Positions 1-9,732 of a stretch of 64,000 nt of DNA are shown here, piece by piece (position 1 is the stretch's first letter; each line of letters starts with the position of its first letter). This DNA is from an uncultured Collinsella sp. (GTDB lineage Bacteria; Actinomycetota; Coriobacteriia; Coriobacteriales; Coriobacteriaceae). The stretch spans positions 1 to 64,000 of the forward strand of contig CABUAT010000004.1 of the NCBI GenBank assembly GCA_902489665.1, written 5' to 3'. Position numbers and translations under genes: made by a program. The notes under the pieces were generated by a model. That model had not been told where the DNA came from, searched no databases, and was given only the letters and a program-made list of their open reading frames with translations.

Positions 1-90
1 CACGAGCGGGGGCTCCTGTCGTTTCCGTGCCCCTGGATTGGGTCATAGTGTCTGACTTATGCTCAACCTGCGGGGTTTCCAAGGTAGTCC

Positions 91-162
91 TTGGGGACGT
101 TCTTAAATGACTAGTCAAACAAGAACGTCCCCAACGACTAGTCGTTTAAGAACGTCCCCAAC
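91..162. repeat. Inverted/tandem repeat with GGGGAC core
   Basis: The left arm (91-116) starts TTGGGGACGTTCTTAAATGA and the right arm (136-161) is its reverse complement with one mismatch. A further AAGAACGTCCCC half unit lies at 121-132. The motif GACTAGTCGTTTAAGAACGT recurs at 27827-27846 and 49851-49870, so this is a dispersed element. It lies upstream of pstS. The rest of 1-369 shows no convincing gene. Confidence 0.75.
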
Positions 163-369
163 AACTACCTTCCTCTGGTGTAAAAGGTGCGCCATGTTCG
201 GCGCTGGATTGTTATTCGTTTGTAAAGGCCGTGCTGCGCTTGCGGTAAGGGTCTATCAGATGCCCGTAAAAAACCGCAGTTGGCGCGGGCACTGCCCGAT
301 CGAGGCCGTATCTTTCCAAACAGCAAAGCGGGCAGGGTGCCCGCGAATCGCATGTATGAAAGGAAGATC

Positions 370-1308
370 ATGCTCGATCAGGCTTATTCTCGTCGTCAGT
401 TCCTCGGCCTCGCTGGTGGTCTTGCCAGCATCGTCGGTCTCGGTCTCGTTGGGTGCGGCGGCTCCGGCGCATCCGATGCCGCCGACAAGGGTAGCGCCGC
501 TGCTGCCGAGTCCGTCTCCGGCGAGGTGACCTACGACGGTGCCTCTTCGTTCCAGGCTCTCGTCGAGGCCGCTGCCGAGAAGTTCATGGACGCCAACCCC
601 GATGTCTCCGTCTCCGGCTCGGGTAACGGTTCGGGCAAGGGCCTGACCGCTGTCGCCGCCGGCACCGTCACCATCGGCAACTCCGACGTCTTCGCCGAGA
701 CCAAGCTTGAGGCCGATCAAGTCAAGAACCTCGTCGACCACGAGGTCGCCGTCGTGGGCATGGGCCCCGTCGTCTCCAAGAACGTCAAGGTCGACGACCT
801 GTCCCTCGAGCAGCTCAAGGGTATCTTCTCCGGTCAGATTACCAACTGGAAGGAGGTCGGCGGCGACGACGCCACCATCGTCGTCCTCAACCGCAAGGCC
901 GGCTCCGGTACCCGCGCCACCTTCGAGGCCGCCGTCTTTGGCGACGAGACCGTCGACTTTAAGGGCGACGCCGAGCTCGACAAGTCCGGCGACGTCCAGA
1001 CTCAGATGGGCAGCACCGATAACGCCATCTCCTACCTCGACTTCTCGCACTTCGATGACTCCAAGTTCAACGCCATCAAGGTCGAGGGCGTGGAGCCCAA
1101 GAGCGCAAACGTCACCGACGACTCCTTCAAGATCTGGGCTACCGAGCACATGTACTGCTCCAAGGACGCCGACGAGGCCACCAAGGCCTTCCTAGAGTTC
1201 ATGCTTTCCGACGACGTCCAGGGCAAGCTCGTCGAGGAGCAGGGCTTCATCCCCGTCTCTGCCATGAAGGTCGTCAAGGACGCCAGCGGCAAGGTCTCTG
1301 CTAAATAA
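370..1308 (+). CDS. pstS: Phosphate ABC transporter substrate-binding lipoprotein PstS
   Basis: This is the extracytoplasmic phosphate receptor of the PstSCAB importer, about 312 residues. The N-terminus has a twin-arginine motif (SRRQFLG, residues 7-13), a hydrophobic stretch and a lipobox LVGC with Cys29. It is therefore predicted to be a Tat-exported lipoprotein tethered outside the membrane. The binding domain has the phosphate-contact segments GSGNGSGKG and RKAGSGTRATF typical of PstS. ATG 370 is chosen because the signal peptide then starts correctly and AGGAAG lies just upstream; an in-frame ATG at 352 is the alternative. The spacing to pstC is 24 bp, so the four pst genes probably form one operon, normally induced by phosphate limitation. 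No clear Pho box was identified. Confidence 0.95.
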   Translation: MLDQAYSRRQFLGLAGGLASIVGLGLVGCGGSGASDAADKGSAAAAESVSGEVTYDGASSFQALVEAAAEKFMDANPDVSVSGSGNGSGKGLTAVAAGTVTIGNSDVFAETKLEADQVKNLVDHEVAVVGMGPVVSKNVKVDDLSLEQLKGIFSGQITNWKEVGGDDATIVVLNRKAGSGTRATFEAAVFGDETVDFKGDAELDKSGDVQTQMGSTDNAISYLDFSHFDDSKFNAIKVEGVEPKSANVTDDSFKIWATEHMYCSKDADEATKAFLEFMLSDDVQGKLVEEQGFIPVSAMKVVKDASGKVSAK

Positions 1309-1332
1309 GTAATCGCCCCGGAAAGGTTTGCA

Positions 1333-2241
1333 ATGGCAAAACAGCTGCCAAAGCGCGACCTTGAGAACGTGGGCCTGGGCGTCACGGGCGCGTGCGTAGC
1401 GCTCGTGACGCTTGTCGTTGCCGCGCTCATCTTTATGGTCGCCCAAAAGGGCCTCTCGGCTTTTGTCAAGGACGGCGTCTCGGTCGTCGAGTTTTTCACC
1501 GGCACCAAGTGGGACCTGGCCAACACAGCCGAAAACGGCCTGCCCTATACCGGCGCCCTGCCCCTGATCGTCACCTCGTTTGCGGTCATGGTACTCTCCA
1601 CGCTTATCGCGCTGCCCATCGCCATCGGCTCTGCCATCTTTGCGGTCGAGATTAGCCCTAAGTTTGGCTCTAAGATCTTTCAGCCGCTCATTGAGCTTTT
1701 GACCGGCATCCCCTCGGTCGTCTTTGGCCTGATCGGTTTTCACGTGGTCGTCGGTCTTATGAAGAGCGTTTTCCACGTGAGCACGGGCCTGGGCATCTTG
1801 CCCGGCGCCATCGTGCTGGCGGTCATGATTCTGCCGACGATGACCACGCTTTCGGTCGATGGCCTGCGCGCCGTGCCCGACGGCTACCGACAGGGCTCGC
1901 TCGCGCTGGGCTACACCCGCTGGCAGACCATCTGGCACGTGGTGCTCAAGTCCGCCATGCCGTCGCTCATGACCGCGGTTATCTTGGGCATGACCCGCGC
2001 CTTTGGCGAGACGCTCGCCGTGCGCATGGTCATCGGCGGCATCGAGGCCATGCCGACGTCGCTGCTGTCGCCGGCTTCGACCATCACCACCACGCTCACC
2101 ACGTCCATGGCGGTCTACGCCGAGGGCTCGGCCCAGGACGACGTCCTGTGGGCACTCGGTCTGCTGCTGATGGGCATGAGCCTCATCTTCATCCTGATCA
2201 TCCATCTCATTGGCCGCAAGGGGGCGAAGGCTCGTGGCTAG
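1333..2241 (+). CDS. pstC: Phosphate ABC transporter permease PstC
   Basis: One of the two inner-membrane permease subunits of the phosphate importer, about 302 residues with six predicted membrane segments. The binding-protein-dependent transport signature is visible as an EAA-like loop around DGYRQGSLALGYTRWQTIW, which docks on PstB. A ribosome-binding site GGAAAGG precedes ATG 1333. The gene's end overlaps the GTG start of pstA by 8 bp, which indicates translational coupling. PstC and PstA together form the channel. Length and topology are normal for the family. Confidence 0.95.
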   Translation: MAKQLPKRDLENVGLGVTGACVALVTLVVAALIFMVAQKGLSAFVKDGVSVVEFFTGTKWDLANTAENGLPYTGALPLIVTSFAVMVLSTLIALPIAIGSAIFAVEISPKFGSKIFQPLIELLTGIPSVVFGLIGFHVVVGLMKSVFHVSTGLGILPGAIVLAVMILPTMTTLSVDGLRAVPDGYRQGSLALGYTRWQTIWHVVLKSAMPSLMTAVILGMTRAFGETLAVRMVIGGIEAMPTSLLSPASTITTTLTTSMAVYAEGSAQDDVLWALGLLLMGMSLIFILIIHLIGRKGAKARG

Positions 2242-3156
2242 CACGCGCATCCACATCGACGAGGCGAGGCTCGGGCGTGTCCAAAAGCAGGATCGCATCG
2301 CCACGGGCGTGCTGACGGCGATCGTCGCCATCGTCATGCTCATCGTCATCTCCATGGTGGCCTATATCCTGTTCGAGGGCATCTCGACGCTGTTCCAGCC
2401 GGGCTTTCTCACAGAGCCGTCGCGCGCCAACGGAACGCAGGGCGGCGTGCTCTACCAGCTGTTCGACTCGTTCTACCTGCTGCTGATCACTCTGATCATC
2501 TCGGTGCCCATCAGCCTAGGCGGAGCGGTCTTCCTGGTTGAGTACGCGCCGAACGGCCCTATCCGCGACATCGCCTCTACCGCCATCGAGACGCTGTCCT
2601 CGCTGCCTTCCATCGTCGTCGGCATGTTCGGCTTTCTGGTGTTCTCGGTGCAGCTGGGCTGGAAGTACTCCATCATCTCCGGCGCCGTCGCGCTCACCAT
2701 GTTCAACATCCCCATCCTGGTGCGCGTGATCCAGCAGGCGCTCGAGGACGTGCCGCAGGCCCAGCGCGATGCGTGCCTGGCCATGGGCCTCACTCGCTGG
2801 GAGGCCACGCTGCACATCCTGATCCCCGAGGCCATGCCCGCTATCGTGACCGGCATCGTGCTTTCGGCCGGCCGTGTGTTTGGCGAGGCCGCAGCACTGC
2901 TCTTTACCTCGGGCATGAGCTCGCCGGTTCGCCTGAACTTCTTGAGCTTTAACCTGTCGAGCCCCACCTGCGCCTGGAACGTGTTCCGCCCCGGCGAGTC
3001 GCTCGCCGTGCACATCTACAAGATCTATGGCGAAGGCAGCCCCGAGGCCCAGCAGATCGTCTGGGGCACCGCGGCGCTGCTGATGATTTGCGTGCTGCTG
3101 TTTAACGTAATCGCCCGCATTGTGGGCAAGCAACTGGCAAGGAAGATGACGGCCGA

Positions 3157-3160
<4 letters not shown>
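2234..3160 (+). CDS. pstA: Phosphate ABC transporter permease PstA
   Basis: Second permease subunit of the phosphate importer, about 308 residues, with a cytoplasmic N-terminus and six predicted membrane helices. The EAA-like loop (DVPQAQRDACLAMGLTRWEA) is present. The start is taken as GTG 2234, inside the last codons of pstC, because GGGGGCGAAGG lies directly upstream at a good distance; starts further upstream would extend deeper into pstC. The stop overlaps the pstB start in an ATGA arrangement, so translation of the two is probably coupled. Confidence 0.94.
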
Positions 3161-4029
<869 letters not shown>

Positions 4030-4085
4030 TCCGGGACATGCTTGAGGCCCGCGGCGGCCACGGTTGCCACGGGACTGATTGGAGA

Positions 4086-4122
4086 GGCGGGTCATCTCTT
4101 TTGGGAGATGGCCCGCCTTTTT
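4086..4122 (+). terminator. Rho-independent terminator after pstB
   Basis: A 13-bp stem GGCGGGTCATCTC / GAGATGGCCCGCC (one wobble) is followed by TTTTT. It ends the pst operon and separates it from the ABC-F gene. Confidence 0.85.
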
Positions 4123-4192
4123 GTGTCGTGTGCGGCCCGCCTTTTCGCTGCTATTATGGACAACGTTGAATTTCTACGAAGGAGCAGGGCAT

Positions 4193-6049
4193 ATGGCGAT
4201 TCTTTTGGGATGCGATTCCGTCAGCCTAGAGTTTCCCACCAAGCATATTTTCGATAGCGTGACGCTCGGCGTGGGCGAGGGCGACCGTATTGGTATTGTC
4301 GGTAAAAACGGCGACGGCAAGTCGACGCTGCTGAGCGTGCTCGCCGGCACGCTGGAGCCCGACGACGGCCGCGTGACGCATCGTCGCGGCACCACGATCG
4401 GCCTGCTCGGCCAAAAGGACCAGCTTGTCGACACCGACACCGTGCACCATGCCGTCGTGGGCGACACGCCCGAGTATGAGTGGGCGTCGAGCCCCCGCAC
4501 GCGCCAGATCCTCGCCGGTCTCATTAGCGATGTGCCCTGGGAGGGCACGGTGGGCGAGCTTTCGGGTGGCCAGCGCCGCCGCGTGGACCTCGCGCGCCTG
4601 TTGATCGGCGACTACGACGTGCTCATGCTCGACGAGCCCACTAACCATCTGGACATGCGCACCATCAACTGGCTTGCACGCCATCTTAAGGCTCGCTGGC
4701 AGCGCGGTCAGGGCGCCATGCTCGTGGTCACGCACGATCGCTGGTTCTTGGACGAGGTCTGCACCAGCATGTGGGAGGTCCACGACGGCCAGGTCGATCC
4801 CTTCGAGGGCGGCTACTCCGCATATATCCTGCAGCGCGTGGAGCGCGACCGCATGGCCGCGGTTACCGAGGAACGCCGTCGCAACATGGCGCGCAAGGAG
4901 CTCGCGTGGCTGAGCCGCGGCGCCCAGGCGCGTTCCACCAAGCCCAAGTTTCGCGTTGATGCCGCTCGCGAGCTGATCGCCGACGTGCCGCCCGTGCGTG
5001 ACGAGCTGGAGCTCAAGCGCCTCGCCGTGAGCCGCCTGGGCAAGCAGGTTATCGATGTGGTCGACGTGGACGCCGGCTATGCGGATACCGATGGCGCGCC
5101 CAAGCAGGTGCTCTCTGACGTGACCTGGCTCATTGGTGCGGGCGACCGCTATGGCCTTTTGGGCGAGAACGGTGCCGGCAAGTCGACGCTGCTCGACGTG
5201 ATCCAGGGCAAGATTGAACCCACGCGCGGCCGCGTGAAGATTGGCCAGACAGTGCGCTTTGGCGTGCTGTCGCAGCAGCTCGAGGAGCTCGAACCCTACA
5301 TGGGCGACACGATCCGCGAGGTGCTCGGCAACTATAAGAAGTACTACGTCATCGACGGCAAGGAGACTTCGCCCGAGAAGCTCTGCGAGCGTCTGGGCTT
5401 TACGACGCAGCAGCTCTGGAGCCGCATCGGCGATCTTTCGGGCGGCCAGCGCCGTCGCCTGTCGCTGTTGCTGACGATTCTGGACGAGCCCAACGTGCTC
5501 ATCCTGGACGAGCCGGGCAACGACCTGGATACCGACATGCTCGCGATTGTCGAGGACCTGCTGGACGGCTGGCCCGGCACGCTGATCCTGGTGACACACG
5601 ATCGCTTTTTGATGGAGCGCGTGACCGACCAGCAGTGGGCACTGCTCGATGGCCATCTGACGCATATGCCCGGCGGCGTGGACCAGTACCTGCGCCTGTG
5701 CAACGCTACCGCCGAGGGCGAGCCCGTGGGCGCGCCGAGCGCTAAGACCGGCACGTTCGACACCGGTGCGGCGGCTGCTGCCGACAAGCCCAAGTCGAGC
5801 GGTCAGCCCAACGGCCTTTCCAACGCCGAGCGTCAGAAGCTCCGCCGCGAGGTGAGCTCGCTCGAGCGCAAGATGGAGACGCAGCGCGCCCGCGTGGAGG
5901 AGGCCGAGGCCGCCATGGCCCAGGTCGATCCCACCAACTACACGGCGCTCGGCGAGCAGCAGGCAAAGATCGACGAGGCTCACGCCGCCATGGACGAGCT
6001 GGAGATGGCGTGGCTCGAGGCGAGCGAAAAGCTCGAGGGCGAGGAGTAG
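4193..6049 (+). CDS. ABC-F family ATPase, Uup-like, with C-terminal coiled coil
   Basis: About 618 residues with two ABC ATPase domains and no membrane segments, the ABC-F layout. The first Walker A is GKNGDGKST (37-45) and the second GENGAGKST; both halves carry LSGGQRRR signatures. Between the halves is the linker characteristic of ABC-F proteins, and the last ~70 residues form a charged coiled coil (LRREVSSLERKMETQRA...) like the Uup C-terminal domain. ABC-F proteins act on the ribosome or on branched nucleic acids; the exact role here cannot be told from sequence. ATG 4193 has AAGGAG at 4179-4184. It runs into the HAD gene 6 bp downstream, so the two are likely cotranscribed. Antibiotic-resistance ABC-F proteins are an alternative, but the coiled coil favours the Uup group. 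Confidence 0.88.
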   Translation: MAILLGCDSVSLEFPTKHIFDSVTLGVGEGDRIGIVGKNGDGKSTLLSVLAGTLEPDDGRVTHRRGTTIGLLGQKDQLVDTDTVHHAVVGDTPEYEWASSPRTRQILAGLISDVPWEGTVGELSGGQRRRVDLARLLIGDYDVLMLDEPTNHLDMRTINWLARHLKARWQRGQGAMLVVTHDRWFLDEVCTSMWEVHDGQVDPFEGGYSAYILQRVERDRMAAVTEERRRNMARKELAWLSRGAQARSTKPKFRVDAARELIADVPPVRDELELKRLAVSRLGKQVIDVVDVDAGYADTDGAPKQVLSDVTWLIGAGDRYGLLGENGAGKSTLLDVIQGKIEPTRGRVKIGQTVRFGVLSQQLEELEPYMGDTIREVLGNYKKYYVIDGKETSPEKLCERLGFTTQQLWSRIGDLSGGQRRRLSLLLTILDEPNVLILDEPGNDLDTDMLAIVEDLLDGWPGTLILVTHDRFLMERVTDQQWALLDGHLTHMPGGVDQYLRLCNATAEGEPVGAPSAKTGTFDTGAAAAADKPKSSGQPNGLSNAERQKLRREVSSLERKMETQRARVEEAEAAMAQVDPTNYTALGEQQAKIDEAHAAMDELEMAWLEASEKLEGEE

Positions 6050-6055
6050 GCGAGA

Positions 6056-6826
6056 ATGATCAAAGCCGCGTTTTTCGATATCGACGGCACGCTGCTGAGC
6101 TTTAAGACCCACCGGATTCCGGCGTCGGCGCAGCAGGTGCTCGACAGCTTTCGCGAGCAGGGGATTGCGTGCGTGATCGCCACGGGCCGTCCGACCTACC
6201 AGATGCCGGACTGGCTGTTCGACTTGGGCTGGGATGCGTACATTACGCTTTCGGGCCAGCACTGTTTTGATGCCAAGGGCGTCTACCGCAGCTGCCCGAT
6301 CGATCCGGACGACGTTGCGGTGATTGTGGACCAGGTGGCGCAGGGGCGCTACGACTCACTGTGCATGCAGGGCGAGAACTCGTTTGTGAACCGCCTGTCC
6401 GAGCGCGTGGTGACGGCTGGCAGCAACGCGGGAATCGTCTACCACGAGGAGCCGTTTGAGCATGCCTTTGACGCGCCGGTCTATCAGTTCTGTGCCTTTG
6501 TTGACCCAGTTGACGAGCATATCGTGACCGATGCCGTGTCGCATTCGCTCACCACGCGCTGGTGCGACCTGTTCTGCGACATTATTCCGGCCAACGGCGG
6601 CAAGGACCTGGGTGTGGCGGCGACGCTGGAGCGCCTGGGCATCGACGCGAGTGAAGCGATTGCCTTTGGCGACGGCGAGAACGACCTGTCGATGTTCTCG
6701 GCCGTGGGCACAAGTGTGGCCATGGGCAACGCGCAGGACACGGTGAAAGCTGCGGCGACCTACGTGACGACCGCCGTGGACGACGATGGGATCTACAACG
6801 CCGCGAAGTACTTTGGACTGCTATAG
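6056..6826 (+). CDS. Cof-type HAD-superfamily phosphatase
   Basis: About 256 residues. Motif I is DIDGTLLSF with the nucleophile and acid/base aspartates (residues 8 and 10), motif II is the ATGRPT region, and motif IV is GDGENDLSMF. A cap domain lies between motifs II and III, as in the Cof/YidA subgroup that hydrolyses sugar phosphates or flavin and pyridoxal phosphates. Substrate cannot be assigned. It begins 6 bp after the ABC-F stop with GAGGAGTAGGCGAGA as a ribosome site inside the preceding gene's end, so it is probably translated from the same message. Confidence 0.88.
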   Translation: MIKAAFFDIDGTLLSFKTHRIPASAQQVLDSFREQGIACVIATGRPTYQMPDWLFDLGWDAYITLSGQHCFDAKGVYRSCPIDPDDVAVIVDQVAQGRYDSLCMQGENSFVNRLSERVVTAGSNAGIVYHEEPFEHAFDAPVYQFCAFVDPVDEHIVTDAVSHSLTTRWCDLFCDIIPANGGKDLGVAATLERLGIDASEAIAFGDGENDLSMFSAVGTSVAMGNAQDTVKAAATYVTTAVDDDGIYNAAKYFGLL

Positions 6827-6840
6827 CTGCGGCTCGGCAC

Positions 6841-6872
6841 TTGGGGACACTCCTTGCGGGGCGTGTTCCCAT
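6841..6872. repeat. GGGGAC-core inverted repeat
   Basis: TTGGGGACACTCC and GGCGTGTTCCCA form an imperfect hairpin starting 14 bp after the HAD gene stop. It belongs to the same class as 27786-27820 and 41954-41970 (GGACACTCCTT variants). Confidence 0.55.
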
Positions 6873-6909
6873 TTTGTTTTCGTCCCGCTCGTTTTGTGAA
6901 ACACGGCTA

Positions 6910-6955
6910 ACTTTTAGGCAAAGTAGTAAGACATGGGCAACTTTTGCGGTAAAGT
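6910..6955. promoter_or_regulatory. Two operator-like palindromes upstream of the DtxR gene
   Basis: ACTTT-TAGGC-AAAGT (6910-6924) and ACTTT-TGCGGT-AAAGT (6940-6955) are imperfect palindromes whose centres are about 30 bp apart (three helical turns). They lie 55-100 bp before the start of the metal-dependent regulator. Autoregulation is inferred and no binding data are available. Confidence 0.45.
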
Positions 6956-7008
6956 AAGCCGTGGAAAGTATCCAAAGGCTAACTAGCAATCATCGCGAAA
7001 GGCGGCCC

Positions 7009-7398
7009 ATGGCCCTACGTGAATCCGGAGAAGACTATCTCGAATCTATTTATGTGCTCTCGGAGCGCCAAGGCATCGTTCGATCAATTGACGTTGCCGA
7101 ATACCTGGGCGTAACCAAAGCAAGCGTCTCTAAAGCCATGGCGGCCTTGGAGAGCACCGGCTACGTGGAGATGGGCAAACGCGATGTGCATCTGACGGAA
7201 CGCGGTCTTGAGGTTGCCCGTCAAATGTGGGAGCGCCATTGCTTTTTTGTGGGGCTGCTAGAGGATGCAGGTGTAGCGCCCGATGTTGCCTCGCAAGAGG
7301 GTTGCCACATGGAGCATTGCTTGAGTGAGGAGAGCTTTGAGAAGCTGAGGTCGATGCTGGGGCGGGAAGATGTGGCGGGCCCAGCAACGGAAGCCTAA
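7009..7398 (+). CDS. DtxR/MntR-family metal-dependent transcriptional regulator
   Basis: About 129 residues. The N-terminal half is a winged helix-turn-helix (ESGEDYLESIYVLSE, then DVAEYLGVTKASVSKAMAAL) and the second half is the dimerization/metal-binding domain, with GCHMEHCLSEESF supplying Glu, His and Cys ligands as in MntR. The length matches the short MntR type without an SH3 domain. It probably senses Mn(II) or Fe(II) and represses metal genes. ATG 7009 fits the family N-terminus, with GCGAAAGGCGG upstream. Two palindromes lie in its promoter. It is convergent with the P-type ATPase operon; whether it controls that operon or the ArsP_2 permease at 13.7 kb is open. Confidence 0.88.
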   Translation: MALRESGEDYLESIYVLSERQGIVRSIDVAEYLGVTKASVSKAMAALESTGYVEMGKRDVHLTERGLEVARQMWERHCFFVGLLEDAGVAPDVASQEGCHMEHCLSEESFEKLRSMLGREDVAGPATEA

Positions 7399-7534
7399 TT
7401 GATCCCCAGTAGCGCGGAGTTCGCGCAAAGCGCGAGCCAGCGACCGGGACCAGTAGCCCCACCAACTAAGTTCAATTCAGACAAGGAACCCCGCCAGCAA
7501 GCGATGCCCAAGAACCGCCAGCAACGTCACCGCA

Positions 7535-7663
7535 GGCCGGGGTCGGGCTTGGTTTTGAAAACATTCCGCAGACCAGAAGTGCCCCCGTTCGTAGCTCCGT
7601 AGGAGCAGAACGGGGGCACTTCATTGGTCGAGGACGTTTTCAAAACCAAGCCCGACCCCGGCC
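7535..7663. repeat. Long near-perfect hairpin (129 bp) between convergent genes
   Basis: The outer arms 7535-7562 and 7636-7663 are 28 bp and perfectly complementary. The inner arms 7571-7590 and 7608-7629 pair with a small bulge. The apical segment 7594-7606 (GCTCCGTAGGAGC) forms its own small hairpin. The element fills much of the gap between the DtxR gene and the ATPase gene and could act as a two-way terminator, a MITE-like repeat or a folded RNA. Confidence 0.8.
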
Positions 7664-7679
7664 GGAGGGACTACGGACG

Positions 7680-9632
7680 CTACAGGTTCTTGACACCCAT
7701 CGCGCGCATGGCGTTCAGGATGGCGATAATCGCCACGCCCACGTCGCCGAACACAGCAAGCCACATGTTGGCGATGCCCAGTGCCGCAAGCACCAGAATC
7801 AGCAACTTAATGCCCAGCGCAAAGATGATGTTCTGCCAAACAATCGACATGGTCTTGCGCGCCACGCGGATCGCGCGGGAGATGTTGGACGGCTTGTCAT
7901 CCATGAGCACGACGTCCGCCGCCTCAATTGCGGCGTCCGAGCCCATAGCGCCCATGGCGATGCCAACGTCTGCGCGGGTAAGCACGGGTGCGTCGTTGAT
8001 ACCGTCGCCTACAAAGGCGAGCTTGCCCTTGCCCGATTCTGCTGCAAGCAGCGCCTCGACACGCTCGACCTTATCACCCGGTAACAGCTGCGCGTGGAAC
8101 TCGTCGAGACCAAGTTGCTTGGCTACAGACGCCGCAACCTCCTCACGGTCGCCCGTGAGCATGACGGTGCGCTTGACGCCGGCGGCGTGCAGGTCGCGAA
8201 TCGTTTGCTCGGCATCGGTCTTTATGGTGTCGGCAATTACGATGTGGCCGGCGTACGTATCATCGACCAGCACGTGGAGGATGGTGCCGACGATCTCGCA
8301 ATTGGGCGCTTCGATACCGGCCACAGCAAGCATCTTGGCATTGCCGACGATGACGCGCTTGCCGTCGATAATCGCCGTCACGCCATGGCCCGCGTCATTG
8401 GTGGAGTCGCTTACGCGTTTGGGATCGAGCTCGCCCTGGAAGGCGGTGCGTACCGACTGCGCGATGGGATGGTCGGAGAATGACTCGGCAAGGGCCGCGA
8501 CTTCGAGCAGCGACTGCTCGGTATAGCCTGCCTCGGGGTGTACCGCCACGACCGAAAACGTGCCGTTGGTGAGCGTGCCGGTCTTGTCAAAGACGACGGT
8601 GTCCACATCCGCGAGCGTCTCGAGGTAGTTAGAGCCCTTGATGAGGACGCCCAGCTTGGATGCGCCACCGATGCCGCCAAAAAAGCTGAGCGGCACGCTG
8701 ATCACGAGCGCGCATGGGCAACTGACGACGAGGAAGGTCAGGCCGCGCAGGATCCAGTCGGACCAGGCGCCGGTGACCAAGCCACCGCCGAGCGCGAGTA
8801 CCGCGGCCGCGCCGGTGACAGCGGGCGTGTAGACGCGGGCGAAGCGCGTGATGAAGTTCTCGGTGCGTGCCTTCTTCTCACTAGCGTTTTCTACGAGCTC
8901 CAGGACGCGCGCGACGGTGGACTCGCCAAAGGGCTTGGTGGTGCGCACGTGGAGGAGACCCGTCATGTTGATGCAGCCGCTGATGATATCGTCTCCAGTT
9001 TTGGCCGGGCGGGGGACCGACTCTCCGGTAAGGGCGGCGGTATCGAGCTGTGTCTCGCCCTCGACGATGACGCCGTCGATAGGCACGCGCTCACCGGGCT
9101 TGACCACGATCACGGTGCCGACGGCGATGTCATCGGGGAAGACCTGCTCGAGTGTGCCGTCGGGCTGCTCGACGTTAGCGTAGTCGGGCGCGATGTCCAT
9201 CATGGCACTGATCGACTTGCGGCTCTTGCCCACGGCGTACGCCTGAAACAGCTCGCCGACCTGGTAGAACAGCATGACGGCGGCGCCTTCGGCCATGTGC
9301 GGGTCGGTATCGGGGAAGAGCACCATGGCAAACGCGCCGATGGTCGCGACGGCCATGAGGAAGCTCTCGTCGAAGGCCTTGCCGCGGCGGATGTTATTGA
9401 ATGCCTTTTGCAGTACGTCGTAGCCGGCAATCAAAAACGGCACGAGGAACAGCACAAAGCTGGCGTAGATGTCGCCCGGGGTGCCGAATGCGGCGGTAAG
9501 GGTGCTGAACTCATCGAGGGCGTACACCACGGCAAAAATGCCCAGCGCTACCAGGATGCGGTTGCGCTTATGCTCGAGTGATTCTTTTTTCTTGCGCTTC
9601 TTCTTTTTCTTTTTGGGGTCGGCGGTGGCCAT
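7680..9632 (-). CDS. Zinc/cadmium/lead-type P1B ATPase
   Basis: About 650 residues of an integral-membrane heavy-metal efflux ATPase. Visible motifs are the transmembrane metal site SCPCALVISVP, the TGES actuator loop, phosphorylation site DKTGTLT, an HP dipeptide (SDHPIAQ) and the hinge GDGINDAPVLTRADV. The CPC motif with the PLSFFGGIGGASKLGVLIKG context matches the ZntA/CadA group rather than copper pumps. There is no N-terminal HMA domain. Instead the protein starts with a lysine-rich stretch (KKKKKKRKKK), and the HMA domain is a separate gene upstream. The start at 9632 has GGGAGGATA in front of it. An operator-like palindrome lies between it and the HMA gene. Confidence 0.93.
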   Translation of the reverse strand: MATADPKKKKKKRKKKESLEHKRNRILVALGIFAVVYALDEFSTLTAAFGTPGDIYASFVLFLVPFLIAGYDVLQKAFNNIRRGKAFDESFLMAVATIGAFAMVLFPDTDPHMAEGAAVMLFYQVGELFQAYAVGKSRKSISAMMDIAPDYANVEQPDGTLEQVFPDDIAVGTVIVVKPGERVPIDGVIVEGETQLDTAALTGESVPRPAKTGDDIISGCINMTGLLHVRTTKPFGESTVARVLELVENASEKKARTENFITRFARVYTPAVTGAAAVLALGGGLVTGAWSDWILRGLTFLVVSCPCALVISVPLSFFGGIGGASKLGVLIKGSNYLETLADVDTVVFDKTGTLTNGTFSVVAVHPEAGYTEQSLLEVAALAESFSDHPIAQSVRTAFQGELDPKRVSDSTNDAGHGVTAIIDGKRVIVGNAKMLAVAGIEAPNCEIVGTILHVLVDDTYAGHIVIADTIKTDAEQTIRDLHAAGVKRTVMLTGDREEVAASVAKQLGLDEFHAQLLPGDKVERVEALLAAESGKGKLAFVGDGINDAPVLTRADVGIAMGAMGSDAAIEAADVVLMDDKPSNISRAIRVARKTMSIVWQNIIFALGIKLLILVLAALGIANMWLAVFGDVGVAIIAILNAMRAMGVKNL

Positions 9633-9654
9633 GACTCGTATCCTCCCATTTGAA

Positions 9655-9678
9655 TGTATGAACATTCGCTCATATAAT
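9655..9678. promoter_or_regulatory. ArsR/SmtB-type operator before the ATPase gene
   Basis: TATGAACATTCGCTCATATA (9657-9676) is nearly identical to the sequence TATGAACATGCGCTCATATA upstream of the arsR gene (10396-10415). It lies in the gap between the HMA gene and the ATPase gene, which suggests an internal repressible promoter. Confidence 0.65.
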
Positions 9679-9732
9679 TTCGCGAGCAAAGGCCGCGGCA
9701 AGCGCGGCCTTGCAGGTTGGCGTAAACCTGGG

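Noticed and set aside
256..1149. Long minus-strand open frame opposite pstS
   Set aside because: Valine/glycine/aspartate-rich product typical of the complement of a GC-rich gene; pstS on the plus strand has clear family motifs.
4226..6262. Long minus-strand frame opposite the ABC-F gene
   Set aside because: Complement artefact; crosses the ABC-F/HAD junction and has no family features.
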